64,000 nt of DNA from Halobacteriales archaeon QS_8_69_73 (GCA_003022945.1 PXRZ01000032.1:30342-94341); one strand, 5' to 3'. Shown: positions 43,712-53,228, counted from the stretch's first letter. Notes: generated by a model from the sequence alone, not told the origin. Translations and numbers: made by a program.

Positions 43712-44275
43712 ATGGAGACGCGGACATGGGCGAAGGAGCACGTTCCGGCGCTGACCGCGCTGCTGACGGTCGCGTCGCTGGCGCTGGTGTTCGGCGCCGC
43801 CTTCCAGCGGCTTCCCGTAGAGGCGCTGCCGAGCTACGCGGGGTTGCTCGCTGCCATCCCGCACGTCAACGCCGTCGTCAGCCTCGCGGCCATCGGCACC
43901 ATCGTCGCCGGCGTCCGCGCTATCAGACGCGGCGACGTCCGACGGCACCGGGCACTGATGACGGCCAGCTTCGGGCTGTTCGCGCTGTTTCTGGCGCTGT
44001 ACCTCTACCGCGTGGCCGTTCTCGGCCCGATGGAGTTCACCGGGCCGGCCGTCGTCCGGACATACGTCTACCTGCCTGTCCTGTTCGTCCACATTGGCCT
44101 GGCGGTCGTCTGCGTCCCGTTCGTCTTCTACGCGCTACTGGTCGCGAGCACCCGCCCGGTCGCGGAGATCTACGGGACGCGCCACCGGACGGCCGGCCGC
44201 GTCGCCGCGAGCCTGTGGCTCATCTCCTTTTCGATGGGCGTGGCCATCTATGCGATGTTATATCACCTCTTCTGA
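43712..44275 (+). CDS. DUF420 membrane protein
   Basis: The 187-residue product begins METRTWAKEHVPALTALLTV and has about five hydrophobic helices. HVNAVVSLAAIGTIVAG, RRHRALMTASFGLFALFLAL, LFVHIGLAVVCVPFVFYALL and HRTAGRVAASLWLISFSMGV carry the conserved intramembrane histidines of DUF420 (CtaM-like) proteins. Members are often linked to haem-copper oxidase assembly or cytochrome c biogenesis; no oxidase genes are in this window. Start and length are normal for the family. Confidence 0.85.
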   Translation: METRTWAKEHVPALTALLTVASLALVFGAAFQRLPVEALPSYAGLLAAIPHVNAVVSLAAIGTIVAGVRAIRRGDVRRHRALMTASFGLFALFLALYLYRVAVLGPMEFTGPAVVRTYVYLPVLFVHIGLAVVCVPFVFYALLVASTRPVAEIYGTRHRTAGRVAASLWLISFSMGVAIYAMLYHLF

Positions 44276-44284
44276 CCGCGAGCC

Positions 44285-44890
44285 TCACGGCGCCCGCTCG
44301 GCGACGAGAACGCCGACCTGTTCGTGGACCATCTCGACGGCGGTCACGGCGAAGCCCGCCGCCGTCAGCGCGTCAGCGAGCACTCCGACCGTCGCCGGGT
44401 CGTCGACCGCGGGGCTGTAGAACGGCTCCTCGGGGTCCGGCTCGCCGAAGAACATCACGTCCCCGAGGACGAACCGCCGCGGCTCCATCCCGGCGACGAC
44501 GTCGATTGCAGCCCTTTTTTCCCCGTCGGCGAGGTGATGCATCGCGAAGTTCGAGACGACGATGTCCGTCGGGCCGTCGTAGTTCGGCTCCCGGAAGCTC
44601 CCCTCTCCGACCGTGATGTCGTCGAGGCCGCGCTCGGCGGCCTTCCGGCGGGCCCGTTCCATCATCCCCTCGCTGATGTCGCGGCCGACGACCCGGTCGG
44701 CGTCGGTCGCCAGCCGGAGCCCGACCGCACCCGTCCCACAGCCCAGGTCGACGACGATGTCGTCCGGGTCGGGGTCGGCGTGGTCGACGACGAGCGAGAC
44801 GCAGGCGCGGTACTCCGGGGTGGTGTCGTCGTCGTAGTCGGCGGCCTTCTCGTCGAAGCGGGCGGCGTGTTCCTCATGACTTCTCTTCAT
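44285..44890 (-). CDS. class I SAM-dependent methyltransferase
   Basis: The 201-residue product has the SAM-binding motif I IVVDLGCGTGAVGLRLA, acidic loop VVGRDISEGMME, and motif IV DIVVSNFAMHHL. It begins MKRSHEEHAARFDEKAADYD, a common entry to small-molecule methyltransferases. The substrate is not evident. Its start overlaps the 3' end of the RNase P component 3 gene by 17 bases, so the pair is probably co-transcribed and a link to RNA metabolism is possible. Confidence 0.85.
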   Translation of the reverse strand: MKRSHEEHAARFDEKAADYDDDTTPEYRACVSLVVDHADPDPDDIVVDLGCGTGAVGLRLATDADRVVGRDISEGMMERARRKAAERGLDDITVGEGSFREPNYDGPTDIVVSNFAMHHLADGEKRAAIDVVAGMEPRRFVLGDVMFFGEPDPEEPFYSPAVDDPATVGVLADALTAAGFAVTAVEMVHEQVGVLVAERAP

Positions 44891-45575
44891 GCTCGTGGTC
44901 GTCGATACGCACGCCGGGCTCCATGAACGTCTCGGAGCGGCGCCGTCGGTTGCGGGCGGCGAGTTCGCCCCACCGTGCCAGCCCGGCCTCGACGGTCCCG
45001 CGGTCGAGGCCGACGGCCTCGCCGACGGCGCACAGCTCCCGCGGCGCCCGGAGCTCGAGGTGCGAGCGGGCGTCCGCCGAGACGACGAACGGCGCGTCGT
45101 ACTGCTCGACGAGCTCGCGCAGCTTCCGCAGTCCTTCGACCGCCCGGACCCGGGCGCCGCCGTCGCGCCGGAGGACGCGCCCGAGGTTGAACTCCAGGTG
45201 GACGCCGTTGTCGGCGGCGGCCCTCGCGAGGACGTGGTTGACGTCGCCGTCCCGCATCGGGTGTGCGAGCACGTCCACCTTCGGCTGCTCGACCGCGAAG
45301 CGGTTCAGCGGGCCGCCGTGGACGCAGACGAGTTCCCGCTTCGAGCGGTAGTTGCCGACGAGCCCGCTGGCCCGGCCGGCGTCGTCGGTCCGAATCTCGA
45401 TGCCCCGGACAATGTCGATGTCGGAGGCATCGGCGACCGCCCCGGCGTCGTACTCCGGCTGGGCGTCGCCGTGGTTGCGGACGGCCACCCCCTCGTAGCC
45501 GCGGTCGGCGGCCGTCCGCGCCAGCCGGGCGACCGTCGCCTCGCCGTCGGGATACGCGTGGACGGCCTCGTACAT
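44874..45575 (-). CDS. rnp3: RNase P protein component 3 (Rpp30)
   Basis: The 233-residue product begins MYEAVHAYPDGEATVARLAR and includes RGIEIRTDDAGRASGLVGNY, DVLAHPMRDGDVNHVLARAA, GVHLEFNLGRVLRRDGGARV and APFVVSADARSHLELRAPRE. This is the TIM-barrel PHP-like fold and motif order of archaeal Rpp30. It assists the RNase P RNA in 5' tRNA maturation. The expected neighbour rnp2 (Pop5) is not seen directly next to it. Confidence 0.92.
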   Translation of the reverse strand: MYEAVHAYPDGEATVARLARTAADRGYEGVAVRNHGDAQPEYDAGAVADASDIDIVRGIEIRTDDAGRASGLVGNYRSKRELVCVHGGPLNRFAVEQPKVDVLAHPMRDGDVNHVLARAAADNGVHLEFNLGRVLRRDGGARVRAVEGLRKLRELVEQYDAPFVVSADARSHLELRAPRELCAVGEAVGLDRGTVEAGLARWGELAARNRRRRSETFMEPGVRIDDHEHEEKS

Positions 45576-45639
45576 GTGCCGGGCTGGGTTCCGCCTGACC
45601 TTCGGTGTTGCGTTGTGCCGTGTCGTGTCGTCTCGCCGT

Positions 45640-46218
45640 TCAGGCCGCCGGGGCGTCGACGTGGAGCAGGCGGCCGCGGCCGGCGGCGGCGCCGACGAGG
45701 AAGCCGACGAAGTGCGCCACGAGCGCGACCCCGGGAGCGGCGGTCGCCAGCGTCGTCACCCCGGCGAGAACGGCGAACAGTAGCAGCGAGCCACGGGCGC
45801 CGACCGGCAGCCACGACAGCGCCCGGTTCGAGGCCCGGTTGCCGACCAGCAGGTAGCCGAACAGCGCGAAGATGGCGCCGCTGCCGCCGAGGACGCCCGT
45901 CGGCTCGAACGGGACCGTCACGAGCACCTGCGCCAGCCCCGCGACGGCGCCGGAAACGACGAAGAACGCGTGGAACCGCAGCGGCGTCGTCACGTAGGCG
46001 ACGAGCGGCCCGACGATCACCAGCGCGAGCGTGTTGGCCACCAGGTGCCCGAGGCTCCCGTGGGCGTAGACGCTCAACACCACCGCCGAGGGGTACTCGG
46101 CCAGCGGCCACGCGAGGACGAACGCCGCCGGCGGGACGCCGACCAGCCCGCCGAACGCCTGCAGTCCGAAGACGGCTGCGAACAGGGCGAGCGTCGTCAG
46201 CGTCGGGCTGTCGGCCAT
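45640..46218 (-). CDS. rhomboid-family intramembrane serine protease
   Basis: From ATG at 46218 the 192-residue product has six hydrophobic helices. The catalytic motif is GGSGAIFALFGYLL (Ser113), with a conserved AHGSLGHLVANTLALVIVG segment in helix 2 and the partner His169 in ALVAHFVGFLVGA. This is the core six-helix rhomboid fold. The substrate is unknown. It starts two bases after the stop of the DUF368 gene, so it is co-transcribed with the N-glycosylation block. Confidence 0.88.
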   Translation of the reverse strand: MADSPTLTTLALFAAVFGLQAFGGLVGVPPAAFVLAWPLAEYPSAVVLSVYAHGSLGHLVANTLALVIVGPLVAYVTTPLRFHAFFVVSGAVAGLAQVLVTVPFEPTGVLGGSGAIFALFGYLLVGNRASNRALSWLPVGARGSLLLFAVLAGVTTLATAAPGVALVAHFVGFLVGAAAGRGRLLHVDAPAA

Positions 46219-46220
46219 GA

Positions 46221-47189
46221 TCAGTACTCCAGGTCGTCGGTGTGGCGGTCCAGCGCGAAGACGAGTCCCGCGCCGACGACGACGGGGACGGCCGCGACGG
46301 CCGCCACCTCCATCGGCGGCCCCTCGACGTTCGTCCGGACCTCGTTGACGGGCAGTCTGAGCGCCCCGATCATGAGGCTGACGAGAAAGACGAGCGTCGC
46401 CTCGCGGTGGCGTTCGAGGGCCGCCCGGACCAGGTAGGCCACCGAAAACAGGCCGACGAGGGCGCCGCCGAGGAAGGAGACGAACGGGACGAGCGCCCCC
46501 AACAGCGGTCCGACGTCGCCGCCGAGGGCGGCTACCATGCCGCCCGCGACGTCCCGGGGGATGCGGGTCGCGGCCTCGTACTGTCCCATCACGTAGAGGA
46601 GGAAGGCGCCGGAGACCCCCGGCAGGACCATCGCGGAGATGGCGATCGCCCCGGCGACGAACAGTACCGGCGGCGTCGTGCCGTCGCCGGCGCCGGAAAG
46701 CGAGGGGTCGGTCACGAGAAACGCGAAGACGACCCCGACGGCGGCGACGGCCGTCCGTCGCGGCGTCGCGACGTCCACGTGGCGGGAGAGAACGACCGCC
46801 GACGCCGCGATGAGCCCGAAGAAGAACGCGTTCGTCGGCGCGGGATACCGCTCGACGGCGACGCTCATCACCGACGCGATCGTGGCGGCGGCCGACAGCA
46901 CGCCCGCGCCCAGGGCGAGCAGGAACGGCACGTCCATTCGGAGCAGGTCCTCCGCCAGCGTGGCGCGGCCCGCGGCGGTGTGCAGCGAGGCGACGTGGCG
47001 GACCGACCGCGGGTCGATCGACGTGAGCGCGGCGATGAGCCGCTCGTAGACGCCGACGATGACCGCGATGGTGCCGCCGGAGACGCCCGGAACCGTGTCG
47101 GCCGCGCCCATGCAGGCGCCCTTGAGGTAGACGACGAGCCACGCGCGGGCACCGGCACCGGTGTCGGCGTCGACGTCAGCGTCGGCCAT
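46221..47189 (-). CDS. DUF368 membrane protein (PopT-type polyprenyl-phosphate flippase family)
   Basis: The 322-residue product shows the internal duplication typical of DUF368. The first half has GAADTVPGVSGGTIAVIVGV and the second AMVLPGVSGAFLLYVMGQYE, with eight to ten membrane helices. Bacterial DUF368 proteins (PopT) return undecaprenyl phosphate to the cytoplasmic face. The gene begins directly after the stop of aglB, so a role in recycling dolichyl phosphate released by the oligosaccharyltransferase is a reasonable inference. Confidence 0.85.
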   Translation of the reverse strand: MADADVDADTGAGARAWLVVYLKGACMGAADTVPGVSGGTIAVIVGVYERLIAALTSIDPRSVRHVASLHTAAGRATLAEDLLRMDVPFLLALGAGVLSAAATIASVMSVAVERYPAPTNAFFFGLIAASAVVLSRHVDVATPRRTAVAAVGVVFAFLVTDPSLSGAGDGTTPPVLFVAGAIAISAMVLPGVSGAFLLYVMGQYEAATRIPRDVAGGMVAALGGDVGPLLGALVPFVSFLGGALVGLFSVAYLVRAALERHREATLVFLVSLMIGALRLPVNEVRTNVEGPPMEVAAVAAVPVVVGAGLVFALDRHTDDLEY

Positions 47190-50069
47190 TCAGGGCGCCC
47201 GGAGGCCACGCCGTTCCGAGCTGCCGGAACCGTCGGAGTTGCCGGACCCGTCACCGCCCGACCCGTCTGAGTCCCCCGACCCGTCGGATCCGTCGCCTCC
47301 GCCGTTCGCCGGCTCCGCGGGCGCCTCGAGTTCGACCCGCGATGCGGTGTCGTTCTCGCCGACGACCTGCCCCTCGGTGACGTCGGTCTCGCCGAAGAAG
47401 ACCCGGTCGTTCGACGTCGCGACGAACTGGTAGCTGCTGTTGGCCCGGACGCTGACGTTCGTGTAGCCGGCCTCGGTGCCGTACTCGTCGTAACCGGCCG
47501 TCGAGTACGGGACGGTCATCTCGAAGTTCCCCTGCTCGTCGGTCCGGGCGAACTGCCGGTAGGTGAACGTCTGGCCCGTCGTCGGGATCTCCATGACGAC
47601 GTCCGCCCTGACCTCCGTGTCGGCCGGGCCGGTGCCTTCGATGGTCGCGCCCTCGACGCGCTCGAAGGTCTTCACGTAGGAGACCGCCGGCCCCTCTCGA
47701 CCCGGCTGCGCCTCGAAGATGGGCGGGTTGTCGAGTCGGGTATTCGAGGACGGCTCGCTGGCGTGGACGAGCCGGAACTGTTCGAGCGCCTCGACCCGCT
47801 CCGACGGCCGCCCGAACAGCCCGCCGTGAACCTTCGTCGGGTCGCTCGCGGCGGCCTGTCTGGCCTCCTTCGACGTGTCGTAGTTGCGTTCGATGATGGG
47901 CTCGTCGGACTCCTGCGACGGCAGCGTCCCGAAGCCCCCCGTGCGGTTGAGCCCGCCGAAGTTGACGACGAAACTGGCCGGCTCGCGGGCGCTGCCGTGG
48001 AACTGGTAGAGCCGGACCCGCATGCTCTCGTAGGCCCGCTGGGTGTGGACGGCGACCGGCAGAACCTGTCTGTTTTGGACGAGCGAAATGCCGACATCGC
48101 TCCGATCGAGACCGTGTCGGGACTCGAACACCACCGGGGCGTTGTACTTCGTCGTGCCCGCGTAGCCGAGCTTGTAGTCGATCATGACGTACCGGGTTCC
48201 CGACCCCTCGCCGCTGTCGGCTTCCAGGACCTCGATCGACTCCGACTCGTTGCCCGCAAGCAGGAAGTCGGCTGCCTCTTCGGCGTTCTGCTGGAACGGA
48301 TTCGCCACCGGAACCCGCTCGCCGCCGTAGGTGATGTAGTGGCCGTAGTCCCACCACGACATCACGCCGTACTCGCCGGCATCGTACTCGAAGTCGTCCG
48401 TCCGCTCGTACGTGCCGTAGTACTCGATGTCACCGGCGTTGTCGGCCCCGCCGTAGCCGCCGACCGCCGGTGTCTCCTCGGAGAGCCACCCGAGACTCCC
48501 CTCCCAGTCCTGGTACTCGCCGGGTCTCGCCGCACTGTCGGCCGACGCCACCGGTGCGGCCGTCGCCACGAGCGGCCCGGCGACGACGAACAGCACGGTG
48601 GCGACGACGAACACCTGGAACGGCTGGAGGTTCGTGGCGTCCGTCCGCACCGACTCGAGGTCGATGAACCCGAGTATCTGGCCGACGAGGTAGGCGTTCG
48701 CCGCGGCGACGCCGACGACGAGGTAGTAGTCGAACCGAATCTGCGTCAGCGTGAACAGCACCAATGTCGCGGTGAAGACGGCGACGAGGAGCTGCTCCGC
48801 GCGGGGCCGGTCGGCGAACAGCGCCCGGACCAGAACGGCGAGCACGCCGACGGCGGCCGTGTAGATGGCCAGCCCGTAGTTGCGGAAGAAGAAATCCAGC
48901 GGGGCGTCCGGCGCCTGCGCCTCCCCGACGGTCGCGGCGGTGTCGGTCGAGCCGAGGCCGGCGACCCGCTCGACCTGGCCCAGCAGGAAGTCGAACGTCT
49001 CCGGGGCGGCGACCGCGAGGACGCCGGCCGCGACGAGCCCGGTGGCGCCGACGCCGGCCGGGTAGCCGAGTCTGGACAGCTCTCGGCGCTCCCACAGCCG
49101 CGCGGCGGCGGCCATGAAGGCCGCGCCGCCGGCGACGAGCAGCGCGAGCAGCGGCTGCAGCAGCGATATCGACGTCGTGTTGAGCCCGACGGCCGTCACG
49201 AAGGGCAGCAGGAGACTCGCGGCGACTAACATGGCGACGACCGACGGAATGACGACGTGATCGGGGCTGTGCCCGCGGACGAACTCGAAGGAGAGGTGGA
49301 TGAACAGGAAGATGCCGTAGATGCCGACGAGAAAGACCGCCGGCGGCCACACGAGCATCGTCAGCGCGAGGGCGGCACCGAAGCTGGCGCCCCACGCGAC
49401 GGGTCGGCGCAGCAGGTCCACCTCGCGGGTTTCGATGAACTCGTAGATGGGCTTCTCGCGCTGGGCGACGGTGAGCATTCGCATGCCGACCGCCAGCGCC
49501 AGCAGCGTCCCGAGCACCTCCGCGATGTGGTGGTCGTAGACGCCGGCGACGCTCCGGGAGAGGAACTGACCGGGAGTCAGCGCCAGCAGGACGACCGCGA
49601 TGAGCCCGCCGAAGCGGCCGCCGAGCCGCCGGCCGACGACGTACATGGGCGGCACACAGAGAACGGCGACGACGGGCGGCGTCAGGACGGTGACGAGCGT
49701 GACGGTCGACTCCGACGGCGACCCGAGGCCGACGATCAGCGCGATCGTCGCGACGATCTGGTCGAAGATGGTGCCGAACTGCCCGACGGCGGTGCCGGAG
49801 TCGAAGCCGGTCCAGACCTCGTACGGCATGTTAAACGGGTAGTTCCGAATGACGTAGTCGGTCGTCCGGCGGTGGTAGTAGGGGTCGTTGCCGCGGTACA
49901 GCGGCTGGCCGTTCTCGCCGATCATCCGCTCGTAGTGGCGCACCCGGACCCACAGCATGAACGTCATCAGCGCCGCGAGGACGGGGATGTGGTACAGTCG
50001 ATAGACGGCGTCGAGTTCCGACTCGTACTCGCCGAGTCGCTCCTCGAGTTTGTCCCACCGCTGGCTCAT
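47190..50069 (-). CDS. aglB: dolichyl-phosphooligosaccharide-protein glycotransferase AglB (STT3 homologue)
   Basis: From ATG at 50069 the 959-residue product reads MSQRWDKLEERLGEYESELD and has about 13 membrane helices in the first 500 residues. GNDPYYHRRTTDYVI is the first metal-binding loop, SVAGVYDHHIAEV the second, and the catalytic MSWWDYGHYI (the WWDxG motif) lies at about residue 571. The C-terminal globular domain ends in a Gly/Asp/Ser-rich tail. AglB transfers the lipid-linked glycan to Asn-x-Ser/Thr sites outside the cell. A TTG start four codons earlier is less likely. It is divergent from aglJ. Confidence 0.95.
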   Translation of the reverse strand: MSQRWDKLEERLGEYESELDAVYRLYHIPVLAALMTFMLWVRVRHYERMIGENGQPLYRGNDPYYHRRTTDYVIRNYPFNMPYEVWTGFDSGTAVGQFGTIFDQIVATIALIVGLGSPSESTVTLVTVLTPPVVAVLCVPPMYVVGRRLGGRFGGLIAVVLLALTPGQFLSRSVAGVYDHHIAEVLGTLLALAVGMRMLTVAQREKPIYEFIETREVDLLRRPVAWGASFGAALALTMLVWPPAVFLVGIYGIFLFIHLSFEFVRGHSPDHVVIPSVVAMLVAASLLLPFVTAVGLNTTSISLLQPLLALLVAGGAAFMAAAARLWERRELSRLGYPAGVGATGLVAAGVLAVAAPETFDFLLGQVERVAGLGSTDTAATVGEAQAPDAPLDFFFRNYGLAIYTAAVGVLAVLVRALFADRPRAEQLLVAVFTATLVLFTLTQIRFDYYLVVGVAAANAYLVGQILGFIDLESVRTDATNLQPFQVFVVATVLFVVAGPLVATAAPVASADSAARPGEYQDWEGSLGWLSEETPAVGGYGGADNAGDIEYYGTYERTDDFEYDAGEYGVMSWWDYGHYITYGGERVPVANPFQQNAEEAADFLLAGNESESIEVLEADSGEGSGTRYVMIDYKLGYAGTTKYNAPVVFESRHGLDRSDVGISLVQNRQVLPVAVHTQRAYESMRVRLYQFHGSAREPASFVVNFGGLNRTGGFGTLPSQESDEPIIERNYDTSKEARQAAASDPTKVHGGLFGRPSERVEALEQFRLVHASEPSSNTRLDNPPIFEAQPGREGPAVSYVKTFERVEGATIEGTGPADTEVRADVVMEIPTTGQTFTYRQFARTDEQGNFEMTVPYSTAGYDEYGTEAGYTNVSVRANSSYQFVATSNDRVFFGETDVTEGQVVGENDTASRVELEAPAEPANGGGDGSDGSGDSDGSGGDGSGNSDGSGSSERRGLRAP

Positions 50070-50176
50070 TGCGTCGAACAACCGTCAAAACGCGGATAAG
50101 CCTTTTCCATTGCGCGTCGAAGGGGCCGGCGGCGAAGGCTCACCTTTTATTCCGTTCGGCGTCGGACTCCCGGCAG

Positions 50177-51112
50177 ATGGTCGACCGCTCGGACGTCTGC
50201 GTGCTACTGCCGACCCTCGAGGAGGCCGAAACCATCGGCGACGTGGTCGCGGGCTTCCGGGACGCGGGCTTCGAGCACGTGCTGGTCGTCGACGGCAACT
50301 CGACGGACGGGACCCGCGAGATCGCTCGCGAGCACGGCGCCCGCGTCATGACGCAGTCGGGCGCCGGCAAGGGTCAGGCCGTCCGGGAGGGCGTCGCAAC
50401 CGTCGACCGGGAGTACGTGCTGATGGCCGACGGCGACGGCACCTACCGGCCTGCCGACGCCGACCGGATGCTCGAGCCGCTGTTCGAGGGCCGGGCCGAC
50501 CACGTCATCGGCGACCGCTTCGCCGACATGGAGTCGGGGGCGATGACGCGGCTCAACCGCGTCGGCAACCGTTTCATCAACCGGCTGTTCGCGACGGTCC
50601 ACGGTCGGGACCTCCAGGACATCCTCTCCGGCTACCGGGCGTTCACCCGCGAGTCCTTCGAGCGGTTCCGGCTCGACGCCGAAGGGTTCGGCATCGAGAC
50701 CGAGTTGGCCGTCGAGTGCGTCCGCAACGGCGTCGCCACCGAGGTGGCTCCGGTCCGCTACGAGCGGCGACCCGGTGGCTCCGAGACGAACCTTCATCCC
50801 CTGCGCGACGGCGGCCGGATCGTCTTCACGCTGTACGCGCTGACGAAGACCAACAACCCGCTGTTTTACTTCGGGTTCGTCGCCAGCGTCGGCGCACTTT
50901 TAGGGGTCGGGCTCGCGGGGTACGTGGCGTATGACTTCCTCGCTAACGGCGTTTCCCACGAGGTCATCGCGTTACTGTCGGCGTTTCTGGTCCTGCTGTC
51001 GACGCAGCTGTTTATGTTCGGCGTGCTCTCGGACATCATCGTCTCGGTGAACCGTGAGCAGACGCGCCGACTCGAGGAGCTGTCCGACCGACTCCGGGAG
51101 TTCGAAGAGTAA
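50177..51112 (+). CDS. aglJ: S-layer glycoprotein N-glycosyltransferase AglJ (dolichol-phosphate hexosyltransferase)
   Basis: From ATG at 50177 the 311-residue product reads MVDRSDVCVLLPTLEEAETI. The GT2/DPM1-like signature follows: VLVVDGNSTDGTREIARE, VLMADGDGTYRPADA (DGD metal site) and FGIETELAVEC. Two C-terminal membrane helices close the protein. In Haloferax AglJ adds the first hexose to dolichol phosphate. Its position divergent to aglB, separated by a 107-base promoter gap, matches a conserved haloarchaeal arrangement. A longer start upstream adds Arg/Ser-rich residues and is rejected. Confidence 0.93.
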   Translation: MVDRSDVCVLLPTLEEAETIGDVVAGFRDAGFEHVLVVDGNSTDGTREIAREHGARVMTQSGAGKGQAVREGVATVDREYVLMADGDGTYRPADADRMLEPLFEGRADHVIGDRFADMESGAMTRLNRVGNRFINRLFATVHGRDLQDILSGYRAFTRESFERFRLDAEGFGIETELAVECVRNGVATEVAPVRYERRPGGSETNLHPLRDGGRIVFTLYALTKTNNPLFYFGFVASVGALLGVGLAGYVAYDFLANGVSHEVIALLSAFLVLLSTQLFMFGVLSDIIVSVNREQTRRLEELSDRLREFEE

Positions 51113-51114
51113 AC

Positions 51115-51142
51115 AGCCTCGGGCGCGGTGGCCCGAGGCTTT
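51115..51142. terminator. strong hairpin between aglJ and the decayed tnpB
   Basis: AGCCTCGGGC and GCCCGAGGCT form a perfect 10-bp stem with a GCGGTG loop, followed by TTTG. On the plus strand it follows aglJ by two bases and could act in 3' end formation. It could equally be the right-end hairpin of the IS200/IS605 element whose tnpB ends at 51152. Confidence 0.5.
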
Positions 51143-51151
51143 GTGATTCCC

Positions 51152-52453
51152 TCAGCCGTGCGCTAGCACTCCCTGCTCGGCGATCAAGCGGGATGAGGTT
51201 GGGCGGCTTACACGCCCCGACCCGGACAGACGCACCAACCTGACTTGCGGCTGGGTTTTGTGAGTCCGGTAATTCGATTTAGTACCGTCGAGTTTCGCCA
51301 TCTCACGCCACGCGATGTTCACCGATGCATTCCGGTCAGCATGGTCTTGCACCACAGCACACTCACTGTTGTGACATTTGAAGCGACCCTGGTGCCGATA
51401 CCCACGCTCACCACAACACGAACACGTCTGTGAATTATAATAGGCGTCTACCGTGTCCGTCGGAATCTCTCGCCACATCGCCTTGTACGAGACGAATTCC
51501 TCAAACTTGTGGAACGGCAGTTTGTGTAACCGCCGGTTCATATACGCCCCGTACTTGATTTCGTCGCGGATACCCTCCATATCTTCGAACACGATGAGCG
51601 GGTTCGGGAACTGCTCTGCGAACTCTACGACAGTGCGGGAGAGTCGGTGCAACACCCACTCCGTGAAGCGTTCCTCCTTGTCACCGAGCCTGTGGTGGAT
51701 GCTCATTTTGCCGTGTTCCTGGCAACGTTTCGTAATCGTGTGACAGCGTTGGCGTTCCTGCTTGACCCGTCCGTAATCAAGGACAAGCGTGCCCTCTGTC
51801 CGCATCGTCTCGCGGTCAAGGGCAGTGAGTGCAATGTTGCGTTCGTTGATGTCCACGCCAACCACAGTATCAGCGGTGTTGGGTTCAGGCACATCGAACT
51901 CGCGTGTGACCGTGACGTGTAGGTAGTACACGCCATCGCGGTACAGGAGTTCGGCCTGCCCCACATCCACCTCGTCTGATGTGATGGCCTCTCGAAGTTC
52001 GTTCATCGCATCAGGTTCGCCACGCAGGTGACCGTTCACCTTCTTGTAGGGTTTCGGGCTATGCGGACGTGGACTTGGTTCGTATCGTCGCCCACGGTGA
52101 GGCGGTAGCCTTCCGTGTGTGCCATCACAAGCGGGTACGCACCGTTCTTGTCGGTACTCGGTGGCGTCGGCTTACCGCCATCAGGGTCATCTTGATTCTC
52201 CCACCATCGTTTGAGTGATTGGTAGGAGTCCCATGTGTGGAGGGCTTTACCGACGACCGCACACTTGTTGTTCCGCAGGAAGTCGTCGCGGTCAACTTCC
52301 CGCTGTATCTCGGTGCGATTGTACCTGTTGTATGAGACGGATGGTGTGGTTGAATATCTCGCGTGAGGCGAGACGGGCGTCGTGAAGCCACGACCGTTTA
52401 CCAGATGCTACGTGAAGGCGCGTCTGAATGGTTTTCGTGGCGTCGTCACCCAT
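51152..52453 (-). pseudogene. tnpB: tnpB pseudogene (IS200/IS605 RNA-guided nuclease) with two frameshifts
   Basis: From ATG at 52453 the frame reads MGDDATKTIQTRLHVASGKR and breaks near 52340; the next frame gives YNRYNRTEIQREVDRDDFLR onward. It breaks again near 52052, where a single A is missing (ATAGCCCGAAA for ATAAGCCCGAAA). The last 295 codons are open and hold the RuvC motifs VVGVDINERN, FEDMEGI and DHADRNASVNI, and a zinc finger CSCCG...CHNSEC. Restored length would be about 435 residues. It cannot make a full protein. Confidence 0.85.
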
Positions 52454-52497
52454 ACTTTGACACTTGTTCCAATCCAGTATAAGTGCAGGGATTAGGG

Positions 52498-52818
52498 ATG
52501 GAAGAGTACCGCAGTCATGCACATTCGGTTAGTTCTTGTAAGTATCATTTTGTCTGTGTCCGAAGTATCGATACTCAGTTCTCAACGTAGTGAAAGACGA
52601 TGTGCGAGAGTTGTTTGTGGAGACGGCTGATCACTTCGACCACGAGATTCTGGCATTGGAGATTGCTGCTGACCACGTTCACCTGTTTGTGCAGTGCGAT
52701 CCGAAGTACAGCTCGGCCGACGTCGCTCGGCAATTTAAATCGTACTCAGGTAAGCACTTAGTGGAACGGTATCCTGAGGTTCGGAAGGCGTATTTCTGGG
52801 GTGGTGGATTCTGGAAAG
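52498..52818 (+). pseudogene. tnpA: tnpA pseudogene (Y1 HUH transposase), frameshifted and truncated
   Basis: From ATG at 52498 the frame reads MEEYRSHAHSVSSCKYHFVC and then shifts; the next frame continues CPKYRYSVLNVVKDDVRELF through ADHVHLFVQCDPKYSSADVA. HVHLF is the HUH motif of Y1 transposases. One base is missing near 52556. The sequence ends after FWGGGFWK, before the catalytic tyrosine helix, where the neighbouring gene begins. The product would be inactive. Confidence 0.85.
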
Positions 52819-53148
52819 TTAGAAGGGCAGCAGCGCCCGGAGTCGACCGACGATGCTGTTGTTGGCGCGCTCCCGCTTGGCCTCGAAGACGGGATGCAGC
52901 GCGTTCAACAGGTCCTGTCTCGTCTCGAACTCGTCGGCGTGGGTTTCCTCCAGCGCACCCGACAGCCGCATCTCGTTGCCCTTGGCGTCGTACGGCACCG
53001 AAGGGTCGTCGAGACGCGACCGCAGCTCCGCGCCGGTCGTCGGGAAGGTTACGTCCGCCCGCTCCAGGTGCTCGTCGAGGGCCGCGATGCCGAAGGCGAT
53101 CGTCTCAACCTCGTCGTCGGTGTCCTGCTGTGGTGGTCGGACTCCCAT
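52819..53148 (-). CDS. haloarchaeal conserved protein (DUF5789-like)
   Basis: The 109-residue product begins MGVRPPQQDTDDEVETIAFG and contains LDEHLERADVTFPTTGAELR, VPYDAKGNEMRLSGALEETH and FEAKRERANNSIVGRLRALL. It looks complete and resembles a haloarchaeal DUF5789 family of unknown function. Its stop codon forms the boundary with the truncated tnpA, which suggests the deletion that removed the IS end stopped just short of this gene. Confidence 0.75.
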   Translation of the reverse strand: MGVRPPQQDTDDEVETIAFGIAALDEHLERADVTFPTTGAELRSRLDDPSVPYDAKGNEMRLSGALEETHADEFETRQDLLNALHPVFEAKRERANNSIVGRLRALLPF

Positions 53149-53228
53149 TATCCGAGCCTTGGGCGTTCATCACCGTAAATGCTCCCGACTTGCCAACGCC
53201 TATGCGGACGGCGGGCCTCGTCGGGGGT

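Larger units (their letters stand above)
51113..52820. mobile_element. decayed IS200/IS605 element with divergent tnpA and tnpB
   Basis: A tnpB remnant on the minus strand and a tnpA remnant on the plus strand diverge from about 52470, the usual haloarchaeal IS200/IS605 layout. Both carry frameshifts, and the tnpA-side end is missing: tnpA stops abruptly at the stop codon of the neighbouring DUF5789-like gene. The element is therefore immobile on its own. Confidence 0.85.

Noticed and set aside
51245..51922. Plus-strand frames within the decayed IS200/IS605 element
   Set aside because: They are antisense to the open C-terminal part of tnpB with RuvC and zinc-finger motifs.
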